From Cellvibrio sp. PSBB006 (GTDB lineage Bacteria; Pseudomonadota; Gammaproteobacteria; Pseudomonadales; Cellvibrionaceae), in NCBI RefSeq assembly GCF_002162135.1, contig NZ_CP021382.1, positions 1,612,001-1,676,000 of the forward strand: a stretch of DNA of 64,000 bases. Direction: 5' to 3'. A program made the translations under genes and the position numbers. Below, piece by piece: positions 37,718 through 46,887 of the stretch. Within the stretch, counting starts at the first letter, position 1, and each line of letters begins with the position of its first letter. The notes under the pieces were generated by a model. The model was not told where the DNA came from, ran no database searches, and worked only from the letters and a program-made list of their open reading frames with translations.

Positions 37718-37956
37718 GTTAATCCTCTGATTCAAACGATGAAGGTTAGCGCACCCGAGATAAACAACATCTGCCACACAACCTGAAACAAGTTGCACGT
37801 GTTACATAACACTCAGTTACATAACGCGGAGGCGCTGCCAAGAGGCCGGCGAGACGGGCGTGAACTACTCGCGAAATTGCCAGCAAATTCGGGGGCGTCG
37901 ATTATGCCAGCTATGCTGAAAATAACCTAGCCACGGGCTGTGACAAATAAAGGAGC

Positions 37957-37987
37957 AAAAAAAAAAGCCCTCCACAATGTGGAGGGC
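37957..37987 (-). terminator. Strong intrinsic terminator upstream of serC
   Basis: A perfect 9-bp GC-rich stem (37967-37975 with 37979-37987) and 3-nt loop are followed on the minus strand by ten T (A10 at 37957-37966). It lies 240 bp upstream of the serC start and downstream of no protein gene on this strand, so it ends a non-coding transcript or acts as an attenuator. Confidence 0.88.
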
Positions 37988-38160
37988 AGAGGGAGACGTC
38001 GATGCATCAACCAGACATCGACGGTGAGAGACCGGTACAACGGCGAGTAATGTGGAACCACTCACCTGGACATGCTCGCTGACTCTCGGGACGGGCATGC
38101 CTTGAAATCACAATTAGCGAAATAGTAACGAAAGCGGCGCCTGATGGCTACTTAAAAAGC
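37957..38160 (-). ncRNA. Predicted structured leader or small RNA upstream of serC
   Basis: About 200 nt between a predicted promoter (38167-38195) and the strong terminator at 37957. On the minus strand it can fold into a GGTGAGT/ACTCGCC hairpin enclosed by a GAGAG/CTCTC stem (38026-38087 region), then a CGTCGATG/CATCGACG hairpin (37997-38023), then the terminator. A 77-codon frame runs through it and the terminator but has no ribosome-binding site or protein-like features. It could be a serine-operon attenuator or an independent sRNA. I do not recognise the family. The remaining 37718-37956 and 38196-38462 show nothing further. Confidence 0.5.
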
Positions 38161-38166
38161 CCAAAT

Positions 38167-38195
38167 ATGACAAGGAAGCGCTAAATTTTTGTCAA
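38167..38195 (-). promoter_or_regulatory. Predicted sigma-70 promoter for the serC-upstream RNA
   Basis: On the minus strand a perfect TTGACA -35 (38190-38195) and a TGTCAT -10 (38167-38172, four of six matches) are exactly 17 bp apart. The predicted start is near 38160. It could also drive serC by read-through of the terminator. Confidence 0.55.
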
Positions 38196-38462
38196 TTTTT
38201 GTACGAATTCATGAAAACGAACGCATGGCTGACAAAATATTTTCATGATTACGGTTACATTCACGCACTTTAATTTTCCCCGACAACCCTGTCAACGTGA
38301 ACCCGGCGCCAACAAAAGTAATCATTTCAGACGGGGTGCTCAAATAGACATTTATACTATTTCCTGCGAGCGATATCGCACAGAATCGATTAATAAAATA
38401 CTTCTATGGTTCGAGTGACCATTCATGAAATGGGTCAGATTTTCTCTTCGGGAATTAACGCC

Positions 38463-39107
38463 ATGATGACGCTGTACACCTACACTACTCCCAATGGCCG
38501 CAAGATTTCGATCATGCTGGAAGAGTTAGGTATTCCTTACAACGTGAAGGTTATTAACCTGAGTAAACAGGAACAATTTAATCCGTCGTTTACTGCTATC
38601 TCACCCAATAACAAAATCCCGGTTATTGTTGATAACACAAACGAAGCTGCGCCGGTGGCATTATTTGAAAGTGGCGCAATTCTCACGTATCTCGCCGAAA
38701 AGTATGATCGCTTTCTTCCTCCTGTCGGCCCCGCGCGATACAAAACATTGGAATGGCTTTACTGGCAAGTGGGTGGCCTCGGTCCGATGTTTGGTCAGTT
38801 AAGTCACTTCGGTATCTTTGCCACTGAAAAAATGCCTGCCGCAACCAAACGTTATCGTGAAGAAGGTGAGCGGCTGCTCAAGGTGATGGAAAGACAATTG
38901 GAAACCCACGCTTTTCTCGCCGGTGACGACTACTCCATTGCCGATATGGCCGCCTATCCCTGGGCCTTTAATGCCGATACGTTTCTCAGTGAGTTTTTGG
39001 GCGATGCCGTGGCGACCATGCCAGCAGTACAGCGCTGGCTGACCACGGTAGGAGAACGCCCCGCCGTGCAACGCGGCATGGACGTCCCGGTTATCAACGC
39101 AGATTAA
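38463..39107 (+). CDS. Glutathione S-transferase (Ure2p/YfcG-like)
   Basis: A 214-residue protein with an N-terminal thioredoxin-like domain (LYTYTTPNGRKISIMLEELG, NKIPVIVD, cis-Pro region, FESGAILTYLAEKY) and an all-helical C-terminal domain (GPMFGQLSHF, DYSIADMAAYPW). The TPNGRK start is typical of YfcG/Ure2p-like GSTs with disulfide-bond oxidoreductase activity. The start is at the double ATG 38463/38466; an in-frame ATG at 38406 is unlikely. Confidence 0.88.
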   Translation: MMTLYTYTTPNGRKISIMLEELGIPYNVKVINLSKQEQFNPSFTAISPNNKIPVIVDNTNEAAPVALFESGAILTYLAEKYDRFLPPVGPARYKTLEWLYWQVGGLGPMFGQLSHFGIFATEKMPAATKRYREEGERLLKVMERQLETHAFLAGDDYSIADMAAYPWAFNADTFLSEFLGDAVATMPAVQRWLTTVGERPAVQRGMDVPVINAD

Positions 39108-39109
39108 AC

Positions 39110-40054
39110 TTACAAACCGCAGGGCGAAGGCAATGGCGGTTGCTGCTCTGCTACCTGATCAATAAATTTCACCTGCTGCTTCCGCAACACAGCAACGGCC
39201 TTTTCTACTTCCAGGGGCGACAAGGCAACATCGGCCTGATGGAATACCCAGTCAACATCTTCGTGATATTCGCGTCGCTCCGGTGAATCTACTGGCCCCA
39301 ATGAATCATCCGCACCCTTGGGCATAAACCACAGGTTGAAATTGATCGACATAAAGTCTTCCGGATACACATTCTCGCTGTGCTCGGAGAATAATTTGCC
39401 ATCCACGTAATAGCGAACCTTGTTATCCGCTACTGTAAACACCAGGGTTCGCCAGCCGGCGTAGCTGCCTTCCTGCCGGGTAAATTCATTGACCTTGGTC
39501 CAGGGTTCCAGCTGGAAAGTCTCCCAGGTGGTTGTCCACATTGCCGGCTTGGCGTCGGCACCCCAGCCGCCGTTGGGCAGATATTCAAAATCGGTTTCGC
39601 TGTAGTCTTTATCCATGGGTGCCTTCAGCGGGCTGATGGCATAAAAGGTCTGAATTACTTCATCGCCGTCAGGACCATATTCGGGCTCATCACGAAAAAA
39701 TACCCGTGCAGCATAGGTGCCTTCGCGGTATTTACGCGCATGACAAAATTGCGTGTGGCGAGTGTTTTCCCCTGTGCCATCAGTGATGGATGCCATCCTG
39801 ATAACACCCTGATCTGCACCGTCCACATCCGCATGGAATGAAATCCCCTCCCCCGACCAGGTTGCACCGGCAATACCCGGGTGCCCGGTTTCAGTTCTGA
39901 CTGCCCAACCGTTATCGGCAAATGCCTGCATATCGGTGTAACTGAAGTCATCAAAGAAAACCTGTTGCTGATGTTGATTCGGTGTTGCTGTGCAGGCGCC
40001 AAGAAACACACTGGATGCCAAGCCTAATGCGGCGGTAAACCTTGGATAGTTCAT
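39110..40054 (-). CDS. GH16-like lipoprotein glucanase
   Basis: A 314-residue protein with a lipoprotein signal (FLGAC, Cys about residue 21) and a jelly-roll fold. The motif SETDFEYLPNGGWG provides the E-x-D-x-E catalytic set of glycoside hydrolase family 16. Supporting features are GTYAARVFFRDE, the strand RYYVDGKLFSEH and a late SINFNLWFMPKG. GH16 enzymes cleave beta-1,3/1,4-glucans or marine galactans; the exact substrate is not visible. It is convergent with the GST gene (2 bp between). Confidence 0.78.
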   Translation of the reverse strand: MNYPRFTAALGLASSVFLGACTATPNQHQQQVFFDDFSYTDMQAFADNGWAVRTETGHPGIAGATWSGEGISFHADVDGADQGVIRMASITDGTGENTRHTQFCHARKYREGTYAARVFFRDEPEYGPDGDEVIQTFYAISPLKAPMDKDYSETDFEYLPNGGWGADAKPAMWTTTWETFQLEPWTKVNEFTRQEGSYAGWRTLVFTVADNKVRYYVDGKLFSEHSENVYPEDFMSINFNLWFMPKGADDSLGPVDSPERREYHEDVDWVFHQADVALSPLEVEKAVAVLRKQQVKFIDQVAEQQPPLPSPCGL

Positions 40055-40236
40055 GATTTTTTATCCTTTTAGTGGAGAACGAGCAGCACTATCTTTGTTT
40101 GTTGAGACAACGTTGTCAAAGAAATTTTGCTTCACTTACGGCTTTTTACTCCACCTAACGAAAATTAACGCTCGCTTCATAGCTTTTGCTGCGCGTGCAG
40201 AGATGTCGCGTGCGTTGACATTGCGCCAGCCATGTG

Positions 40237-40259
40237 GATAATTGCGAACAATTATCATC
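40237..40259 (+). promoter_or_regulatory. Possible Fur box upstream of the ECF sigma gene
   Basis: GATAAT (40237-40242) and ATTATC (40251-40256) are inverted copies with an 8-bp spacer, close to the Fur box pattern GATAAT-N7-ATTATC. It lies about 50 bp upstream of the FecI-type sigma gene, the usual place for iron control of such genes. The match is incomplete. Confidence 0.45.
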
Positions 40260-40307
40260 TGCATTTTTATTTGCAGACTCATCATCTCATCTGTCACTCA
40301 CAGGAAT

Positions 40308-40823
40308 ATGGGCAGCATCATGGCGAATCTGGTTCAGAGTCATGCCATTCACACGCTCTATAACGATCATCAAGGCTGGTTACATGGCTGGTTGCGCAGC
40401 AAACTCGGTAATACCTGGGATGCTGCGGACCTCGTTCATGACACCTTCGTGAAGGTGCTATTAAAAGATGAATGGAGCTTTATTCGTGAACCCCGTGCTT
40501 ACCTGACCACCATTGCCCATGGATTGATGGTAAACAGCCTGCGCCGCAAGGATCTTGAGCGAGCTTACCTGGATGCCATCGCGCATCTGCCAGAAGATGA
40601 ATACCCTTCCCCCGAAACCCGCGCGCTGGTGCTGGAAACCCTGATAGAAATCGACGTTATGCTGGATGGCCTGGCTCCCAACGTACGCCACGCCTTCTTG
40701 TTGTTACAGCTGGAAGGACTGCGCCATGCCGAGATTGCCGAACGACTCGGCGTGTCCGTGAGTTCCGTGCGGCAATATATCGCCAAAGCCATTCAGCATT
40801 GCGTCCTCCGCCACCATGAATAA
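40308..40823 (+). CDS. FecI-type ECF sigma factor
   Basis: A 171-residue sigma-70 family factor with region 2 (AADLVHDTFVKVL) and region 4 (LEGLRHAEIAERLGVSVSSVRQYIAKAIQHC). FecI-like factors direct transcription of ferric-chelate receptor genes in response to a signal from the receptor through FecR. The ATG at 40308 is chosen; ATG 40320 is an alternative. It overlaps the FecR gene by 8 bp. The STN-bearing receptor at 43.9 kb is the likely target. Confidence 0.88.
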   Translation: MGSIMANLVQSHAIHTLYNDHQGWLHGWLRSKLGNTWDAADLVHDTFVKVLLKDEWSFIREPRAYLTTIAHGLMVNSLRRKDLERAYLDAIAHLPEDEYPSPETRALVLETLIEIDVMLDGLAPNVRHAFLLLQLEGLRHAEIAERLGVSVSSVRQYIAKAIQHCVLRHHE

Positions 40824-41775
40824 CGATACGCTTCACAACGATGCGCTCAAAGCAGCTGCTCAGTGGTTTGTGCAGCTGACTTCCGGCGATACCACCGATG
40901 AAGATCGCGCCGCCTGGCATGCCTGGCGCCAGCAAAGCCCGACCCATGAATATGCCTGGCAACAGATTGAAAACGTCACGCGTAAATTTTCCGCTCCCGG
41001 GATGTCGGCCGAAATCGGTCTGGCAACGCTGGAGCGCCCCGCCTCACCCGGCAGACGAAAAGTATTGCAACACATGGCGACGGTTTTTGCGCTCGGCGGA
41101 TTGGGTTGGGCGGGTTATCGTCATACGCCCTGGCAGGTGTGGTCAGCGGATTACGCAACCGCCGTGGGCGAACAGCGGGATGTCATCTTGCAAGATGGAA
41201 CGCAACTTACGTTGAACACCGACTCGGTGGTTGATGTGCACTTTTCGTCAAGGGAACGACGGATCAGGGTACACAAAGGGGAAGTGCTGATTAATACCGC
41301 CAAGGACACTCACCAGCGCGCGTTTGTTGCTGCCACTGAGCATGGCGATGTCACCGCACTCGGTACCCGGTTTGCCCTGGCGTGTGACAAACATATTAGC
41401 CGTGTCGATTTATTTGAAGGTGCACTGGAAATTCACGCAACGACCAGTCAACGAACGCAGCGTTTACACGCGGGCGAAACCACACGTTTCAATCACCAAC
41501 TCGTCGAAACACCTTTTGCACTGTCACACACGCAACCGCTCTGGTTGAATGGCATTCTGATGGCCGACAATATGGCGTTGCCGGATTTTATTGCTGACCT
41601 TGCCCGTTATCGGCGAGGTTATCTAATTGGCGATGCAAGCCTGACAGGGTTGCGTATTTCCGGTGCGTTTCCCATCGACAATACGGATCGCATTCTGGAT
41701 TCGCTCGTCGCAACCTTGCCCGTGGAGGTGCAACGTTTTACCGATTATTGGATAACGGTAAAACGTCGCGTATAA
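40816..41775 (+). CDS. FecR-family anti-sigma/signal transducer
   Basis: A 319-residue inner-membrane regulator. A cytoplasmic N-terminal segment (DRAAWHAWRQQSPTHEYAW) binds the sigma factor. One membrane helix lies near residue 80-100. The periplasmic FecR domain has VILQDGTQLTLNTDSVVDV and GDVTALGTRFAL, and the C-terminal part contacts the receptor's N-terminal STN domain. It is translationally coupled to the sigma gene and ends 3 bp from the convergent GDPD gene. Confidence 0.9.
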   Translation: MNNDTLHNDALKAAAQWFVQLTSGDTTDEDRAAWHAWRQQSPTHEYAWQQIENVTRKFSAPGMSAEIGLATLERPASPGRRKVLQHMATVFALGGLGWAGYRHTPWQVWSADYATAVGEQRDVILQDGTQLTLNTDSVVDVHFSSRERRIRVHKGEVLINTAKDTHQRAFVAATEHGDVTALGTRFALACDKHISRVDLFEGALEIHATTSQRTQRLHAGETTRFNHQLVETPFALSHTQPLWLNGILMADNMALPDFIADLARYRRGYLIGDASLTGLRISGAFPIDNTDRILDSLVATLPVEVQRFTDYWITVKRRV

Positions 41776-41778
41776 GGC

Positions 41779-43059
41779 TTATTTCAGTTTCATACAACTC
41801 GCATAATAGGTCACTGTGGCCGGCCAATCAGAAAACATGCCGATAATACCCACGTCCTTGGCCAATACATGCAGCACATCCATCATATCGCCATCGTTAT
41901 TGATGACTGGACGAACGCTCTGGTGATACCAGCCACCGCCATTTTTTAACGGACCGTCGCGCTCGAATGACCAGGCGATAATGTCCAGACCTGCAGCCTT
42001 GGCATACATAGCGTAATCAGACGGCACGATGCGATTGTCATCGTCGAGTGTCAGCAACGCCCACAGCGGCGGCGCTACGATATTGATACCTTCAGCGGCC
42101 CACCCTTCAACCTCTGCTTGCGAGGGCGCTTCGTCCGGTGTGTTGATATCGTCGAGATAAACGGCTTGTTTACCAAAGCGCGGCTCGTTTTCGATCCAGT
42201 AACGCACATCCTGAATATCGAAGGATTGCGGCCACACATCGCGCGGATGCACACCGGCTGCCTTGTACTCATTAATTAATTGCTGCGCATAATCCGCTTG
42301 CGAATAAGTGCCTTCAAATGGCATAGGCACGCTGGCTGATTTTAATTCCGGGGTAAATTTCACACCGAGCTTTTTAAACAACTGGATGCTTTCCGCGTGG
42401 GTCAGCAACGTACCTTTGTCAGCGTACAGGTCCGTACGCCATTTCGCGGTACCGTTCATGTACTCTTCGGCGGTCGTGGCGCGGGGATTAAAACCGTCCA
42501 TCTTACCTTCAAGGGTTTTAAATTCAGCAAGCGTAATGTCGCTGGTGCAGCAGCGCGCAGATGCCGGTGTGCCGCTGGCGAGATCCGCCGGTGTGAAAGG
42601 CTGTGAACATTTGGCAGCCAGCTCCGGAATAGCGAGGATATTGGTCGTGGTATGCAGATCGCATTGCGAGTGACGGCACACCAACTCTTTATCTTTAGTA
42701 AAGGTCACATCACATTCCATAATGCCCGCACCCATGCGCGCTGCCGCTTCATAGGATTCTTTCGTGTGCTCGGGAAATTGCAAAGGTGCACCGCGATGGC
42801 CGATTGAAAAATCGGTTTTGCGGAAGGGCCCTTTTGCACAGGATTGCAATTTTCTTTTCAGCGGACTCGCATCCATATCTTCAACCAGATAAAACGGCCG
42901 CGGTCCGACTTCTACCGGTTGGTGATGTTTATGCGAATGGTCAGTGTGATAATGCTTTTTCTCATCATCGTGGTGCTTACCGGCGCAGGCCAGCACGGAT
43001 AAACACGCGACTGAAACAAAAACTGTGAATTTACTCAAGGTATGGGGTTTCCGGGACAT
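41779..43059 (-). CDS. Glycerophosphodiester phosphodiesterase-family lipoprotein with His-rich head
   Basis: A 426-residue secreted enzyme. A lipoprotein-type signal ends at VLAC (Cys about residue 25), followed by a His-rich stretch ([20 protein letters not shown]) likely to bind metal. The GDPD barrel has [19 protein letters not shown] with catalytic His/Glu, [18 protein letters not shown], and later KFTPELKSA. Extra Cys residues (DLHTTTNIL ... KCSQ, ARCC) may form disulfides. It cleaves glycerophosphodiesters. It sits, in opposite orientation, between the FecI/FecR genes and a FecA-type receptor. Confidence 0.85.
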   Translation of the reverse strand: MSRKPHTLSKFTVFVSVACLSVLACAGKHHDDEKKHYHTDHSHKHHQPVEVGPRPFYLVEDMDASPLKRKLQSCAKGPFRKTDFSIGHRGAPLQFPEHTKESYEAAARMGAGIMECDVTFTKDKELVCRHSQCDLHTTTNILAIPELAAKCSQPFTPADLASGTPASARCCTSDITLAEFKTLEGKMDGFNPRATTAEEYMNGTAKWRTDLYADKGTLLTHAESIQLFKKLGVKFTPELKSASVPMPFEGTYSQADYAQQLINEYKAAGVHPRDVWPQSFDIQDVRYWIENEPRFGKQAVYLDDINTPDEAPSQAEVEGWAAEGINIVAPPLWALLTLDDDNRIVPSDYAMYAKAAGLDIIAWSFERDGPLKNGGGWYHQSVRPVINNDGDMMDVLHVLAKDVGIIGMFSDWPATVTYYASCMKLK

Positions 43060-43191
43060 GAGGGTTTCTCCTTTATTAGATTCAGAAACACGCTGAATCT
43101 ACCCTCGCTTTGTGACTGTAGCTTGCCAGTTTGATGACAAACAAAATAACAGGAAAATTCTCGCGACAGTTTGAAATTTCTGTGAAGCCTA

Positions 43192-43662
43192 TCAAGCGCT
43201 ACGCGCCGCCGGTTTTTTGCGGACGTACAATACACGGTGTACACGAGCAACCACTTGCTGTTGTTCATCGCGTATCTCGATGTGAAACTCCGGCAGATAC
43301 TTTTCACCATTCGCGGTACGCGCTTTGATTTCATCCAGGATGTCATCATCAATTTGAAAATGTGCTGTGACGATTCCGCGACCCGGCGCAATGTAATCAA
43401 TCGCGCCCTGTTTATCCCACACGTAATACTCACGCCCCAGGTTGTGCATCAACATCAGCATGAACCAGGGGTCCGTCATGGCAAACAAGCTACCACCAAA
43501 ATGAACGCCGACGTAATTGCGGTTGTACCAACGCAACTTCATCACCACTTCTACATACCGATAATCAGCGCGAATCACCTTTGCGCGGATACCGGCAAAC
43601 AACAAGGGTGGCCACAAATTAACCAAACGACGAAATACTCCGGCTTTCAACTGACACCTCAC
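43192..43662 (-). CDS. DUF4442 hotdog-fold protein
   Basis: A 156-residue protein of the DUF4442 (YiiD C-terminal-like) family with a hotdog fold related to thioesterases. Motifs are LRWYNRNYVGVHFGGSLFAM, MHNLGREYYVWDKQGAIDYI and IEIRDEQQQVVARVHRVLYV. The catalytic residues of proven thioesterases are not conserved clearly, so activity is uncertain. It is transcribed alone, divergent from the FecA-type receptor. Confidence 0.82.
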   Translation of the reverse strand: MRCQLKAGVFRRLVNLWPPLLFAGIRAKVIRADYRYVEVVMKLRWYNRNYVGVHFGGSLFAMTDPWFMLMLMHNLGREYYVWDKQGAIDYIAPGRGIVTAHFQIDDDILDEIKARTANGEKYLPEFHIEIRDEQQQVVARVHRVLYVRKKPAARSA

Positions 43663-43879
43663 TATAAAATTGGCCCCATCTACCGCATCGAGCCACCGGA
43701 CAAGGATGCTACCGCAGTTGCCGTCAGACTGGCCAGCGTGCAGATAAATCCTTCTTTTTACCTCCCCTTTTCACTTTTTGAAAAAAAATCGCACCGACGA
43801 CTGTCACTTTTTCAATCTCGATTGGCATAGGGAGTGAAGACCTTGTTTTATCTCCCAGACATCAACCGCAGGAATTATC

Positions 43880-46174
43880 ATGACTCATCGCCCCAAGCAT
43901 TCGCAGCCCGGTATTGCTGCGCGTAACCCCTTAACCCTGGCGCTGCAAGCCGCGACCCTGGCTTTAGCCGCCGCAACCGCTTTGCCTGTCATGGCACAAG
44001 TGACTGAACCCGCCGCATCGGTTAAAAAAAGCTACAACATCCCCGCCGGCCCCCTGGGACGCGCGCTATCAACCTTTGCCATGGAAGCCGGTGTGCTCCT
44101 GTCTTTTGACCCGGTCCTTACGGCCAATAAACAAACCCAGGGCCTGCGCGGTGAATACGGCGTGCAGGACGGTTTCAGTGTCTTGCTGGCTGGCAGCGGT
44201 TTGAGCCTGGTGCGTCAGGCTGATGGCAGTTACTCGTTGCAAGCCATTACCGGCGCGGCGGCTGCACAACTACCTGCCGTAAAAATCTCCAGCAGCTACG
44301 AACCCTTGAATGCCGGCGTTAGCGGCAATCGCCGCGTCGTCAGCCAGGAAGATATTGATCGCATCCAGGCCAACGATCTGGAAGATGTGTTTCGTAAAAC
44401 CCCGTCCGTTGCGGTGGGTGGCTCTGTGGGCATCGCGGAAAAAGTGTATGTGCGCGGCCTGGAAGATGCCTTGTTAAACGTAACCATTGATGGCGCGACC
44501 CAAGCCGGCGTGTTGTTTCACCACGCCGGCCGTTTAAGCATTGAGCCCGAATTGTTAAAACAAGTTGAGGTGCACGCCGGTGCCGGTGTGGCTACCGACG
44601 GCCCCGGTGCACTCGGCGGCGCCATTCGTTTTACCACCAAAGACCCGGAAGATTTGTTGCGTCCCGGTGAGCGGTTTGGTGCGTTGATTAAAGGCGGTTA
44701 TTTCGATAACACCGAAGGTTACAAAGCCAGCGTGAATCTGTTCGGGCGTTTCAATGACAACTGGAGCGGAATGGCGACAGTAGCCAAGTCTGATAGCGAT
44801 GCCATCACTGATGGTAACGGCACGGAATTAGGCGGTACTGAATCTGAACAAACCATGGGCTTTGCCAAAGTTGTAGGCAAACTCACCGACAGCCAGACGG
44901 TAAGGGTCAGTTATGACTTGCGCGAAGACGACGGCATTCGTGCGCAACGCCCGCAATGGGTGATCAGCGACTGGAACCCCGGCTATCCACTCAAGATTGA
45001 GCGCGAAACCGTTAATCTGGGTTATCAATTAAATCCCGCCGACAACCCTTTCCTGAATCTGGAAGTCACCGTTTACGACACCCAGGCAGAACTGGAACAA
45101 AACGTTATCGGTCGTTGGGGCGTTTACAACGGCTCCTCTGAAAGCCAGGGCGTTAACCTGCGCAACACAACTCAATTGAGCAGCCATGAATTAATTTACG
45201 GTGCCGAATATCGCGATGACACCGTGAACGCCGGTCCAGGTACTGATCCCAGCGAGCAGGAAGAAAATGGCAGCGTCACCGGCTTTTTTGTGCAGGATCT
45301 GTATCAGGTCACGGATAAATTATTGTTGAGCGCCGGCGTGCGCTATGACGATTATGAATTGACAGACACGGACAACCAGGAATTCGAAGCAGACGGTTTC
45401 AGCCCTAACGTTGGTGTCAGCTATCAGCTCACTCCCACGTTCAGTGTCAACGCCAGTTACGCCGAAGCGTTGCGCGGCCGCCAGACCATGGAGACGTTCC
45501 TGCTCGATTCCCGCATGAATGATCCGGAGCTGGAAGCCGAAGAATCGGAAAATACGGAAGTTGGTTTTGAATACTACCGCGATGCGTTTGGTTTCTCCGG
45601 TACCTTTTACCGCGCACAGATCGACAACGCCATCAACGACCAACGTATTCCGGTAAACGGTATACCGCGCTGGGTATTCCGCAATATCGGCGATATTGAA
45701 ACCGAAGGTTTTGATTTGCGCGTGAGCTACGACTGGACGCAAGTGCAAGTCGGTTTGAGCTATAGCGACTTTGATTCCGAACTGGCCGGCGATAATGGCG
45801 ATCTGGAACTCAATGCCTATGATCACGGCGCACTGGGCAACACCATCGGCAACACCTGGACGGCCGACGTCGCCTATCAAGTGAATGATGCCCTGGAATT
45901 GGGATGGAACGGTCGTCTGGTCGAAAGCCTCGAAAACATTCGCACTTCCGCAGGCACCGTGGATAAATCCGGTTATGCCGTACACGACATCTATGCGCAA
46001 TGGTTTGTCACACCGGACTTCAACGTGACCTTCACGGTCAAGAACCTGTTTGATAAATACTATATCGACCATGCCACCAACGGCAGCTTCGAACACATTC
46101 CCGGTTATGAAGGCATCATTGGTTTGTCAGAGCCGGGCCGTGATCTCCGCTTAACCTTAAGCTGGCGGATATAA
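43880..46174 (+). CDS. TonB-dependent receptor with STN signalling domain (FecA type)
   Basis: A 764-residue outer-membrane receptor. The signal peptide is at about 20-40. An STN (secretin/TonB N-terminal) domain follows (SYNIPAGPLGRALSTFAMEAG, GLRGEYGVQDGFSVLLAGSG), then the plug (RVVSQEDIDRIQANDLEDVF, PGALGGAIRFTTKD) and a 22-strand barrel ending LRLTLSWRI. The STN domain marks it as a signalling receptor that works with a FecI/FecR pair, here encoded 3 kb upstream. Its ligand is probably a ferric chelate, but the sequence does not say which. Confidence 0.9.
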   Translation: MTHRPKHSQPGIAARNPLTLALQAATLALAAATALPVMAQVTEPAASVKKSYNIPAGPLGRALSTFAMEAGVLLSFDPVLTANKQTQGLRGEYGVQDGFSVLLAGSGLSLVRQADGSYSLQAITGAAAAQLPAVKISSSYEPLNAGVSGNRRVVSQEDIDRIQANDLEDVFRKTPSVAVGGSVGIAEKVYVRGLEDALLNVTIDGATQAGVLFHHAGRLSIEPELLKQVEVHAGAGVATDGPGALGGAIRFTTKDPEDLLRPGERFGALIKGGYFDNTEGYKASVNLFGRFNDNWSGMATVAKSDSDAITDGNGTELGGTESEQTMGFAKVVGKLTDSQTVRVSYDLREDDGIRAQRPQWVISDWNPGYPLKIERETVNLGYQLNPADNPFLNLEVTVYDTQAELEQNVIGRWGVYNGSSESQGVNLRNTTQLSSHELIYGAEYRDDTVNAGPGTDPSEQEENGSVTGFFVQDLYQVTDKLLLSAGVRYDDYELTDTDNQEFEADGFSPNVGVSYQLTPTFSVNASYAEALRGRQTMETFLLDSRMNDPELEAEESENTEVGFEYYRDAFGFSGTFYRAQIDNAINDQRIPVNGIPRWVFRNIGDIETEGFDLRVSYDWTQVQVGLSYSDFDSELAGDNGDLELNAYDHGALGNTIGNTWTADVAYQVNDALELGWNGRLVESLENIRTSAGTVDKSGYAVHDIYAQWFVTPDFNVTFTVKNLFDKYYIDHATNGSFEHIPGYEGIIGLSEPGRDLRLTLSWRI

Positions 46175-46182
46175 AATCCCTG

Positions 46183-46204
46183 CGGCTGCCTGATCGGGTA
46201 GCCG
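46183..46204 (+). terminator. Weak hairpin after the FecA-type receptor gene
   Basis: An 8-bp stem (CGGCTGCC with the GGGTAGCCG side, one wobble) begins 8 bp past the receptor stop. It is followed by TACATTCTTCCTC without a real T-run, so termination may be weak or Rho-assisted. Confidence 0.35.
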
Positions 46205-46308
46205 TACATTCTTCCTCTGGTTCAGGATAAACATTTATACGGATGTAATGCATGGATGCACACCAGCTTTTTCATTGATTCATACCCGTCTTCCGCCAAA
46301 GCCTCCGG

Positions 46309-46482
46309 CTACTCTTCTTTTTCCTCCTCAACAATGACGATTTCGTAACCTGAGGGCAGGCGAATACGCACTACCCTTACGCCAATATCGCGTTGCGCGG
46401 CATTGTCAGCAGGTAATTCGTTCGGTTTGGGCCTGCGTCGTAAACGACGCACATACTCCTGAAATTTATTGAATATAAACAC
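46309..46482 (-). CDS. Possible 57-aa small protein, GTG start
   Basis: An open frame on the minus strand ends in a protein-like sequence: basic FNKFQEYVRRLRRRPKPNEL, then DIGVRVVRIRLPSGYEIVIV and an acidic tail EEEKEE. No ATG exists in frame; GTG 46482 has AGGG about 9 bp upstream. The alternating basic, hydrophobic and acidic pattern argues against chance, but there is no family match. It is convergent with the receptor gene. Confidence 0.4.
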   Translation of the reverse strand: MFIFNKFQEYVRRLRRRPKPNELPADNAAQRDIGVRVVRIRLPSGYEIVIVEEEKEE

Positions 46483-46887
46483 GGCATTGATCCCTGTGAG
46501 AAAAAGAACAGAGAATCGAATGGGGTATGAGGGGAAATATCTGGAACATTTCAGACCGCATTCGATTCGCGGTCTGAATTAAAAGAAAGCCTAACTGACA
46601 GACAACGAATGCATATCCGCATGACGGACCGAGCCGGTCATCATGGAGAAGCAATTAATAATCAGGGTTAGGATTTGCATGGGAAGTACTTTTTTCGGAA
46701 ACGAAGCAGGGAGAGTACCAGCTCAAAAAAATCCTGCAAGAAATTTTATAAGCTTATGCCAAAAAAATTTATTCGCAGGCGAACGAGTCCGGTTACCCAC
46801 TGTGAAAGTTATCGATGCACACATAAAAAAACCGGGTCAACCTCGTTGACCCGGTCAAAGCGCTGCATCATGAGGGTGAGCAGCAAA
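46483..46887. other. Intergenic stretch with a perfect hairpin and the znuD-like terminator
   Basis: It contains a perfect 10-bp stem (46550-46559 with 46569-46578) around the loop ATTCGATTC, without a T-run on either side. The terminator of the ZnuD-like gene lies at 46823-46855. A plus-strand frame at 46643-46849 has no ribosome-binding site and no protein-like pattern. Nothing else is recognised. Confidence 0.4.
46823..46855 (-). terminator. Intrinsic terminator of the ZnuD-like receptor gene
   Basis: A perfect 10-bp stem (46831-46840 with 46846-46855) and 5-nt loop are followed on the minus strand by T6 and ATG. It lies 33 bp past the stop of the receptor gene. Confidence 0.85.

Noticed and set aside
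37865-38098. 77-codon minus-strand frame upstream of serC
   Set aside because: It runs through a strong terminator, has no ribosome-binding site and encodes no protein-like pattern.
40055-40307. ECF-type promoter or second Fur box beyond the one annotated
   Set aside because: No further box with convincing match or spacing was found.
45320-46096. 258-codon minus-strand frame
   Set aside because: Shadow of the FecA-type receptor gene.
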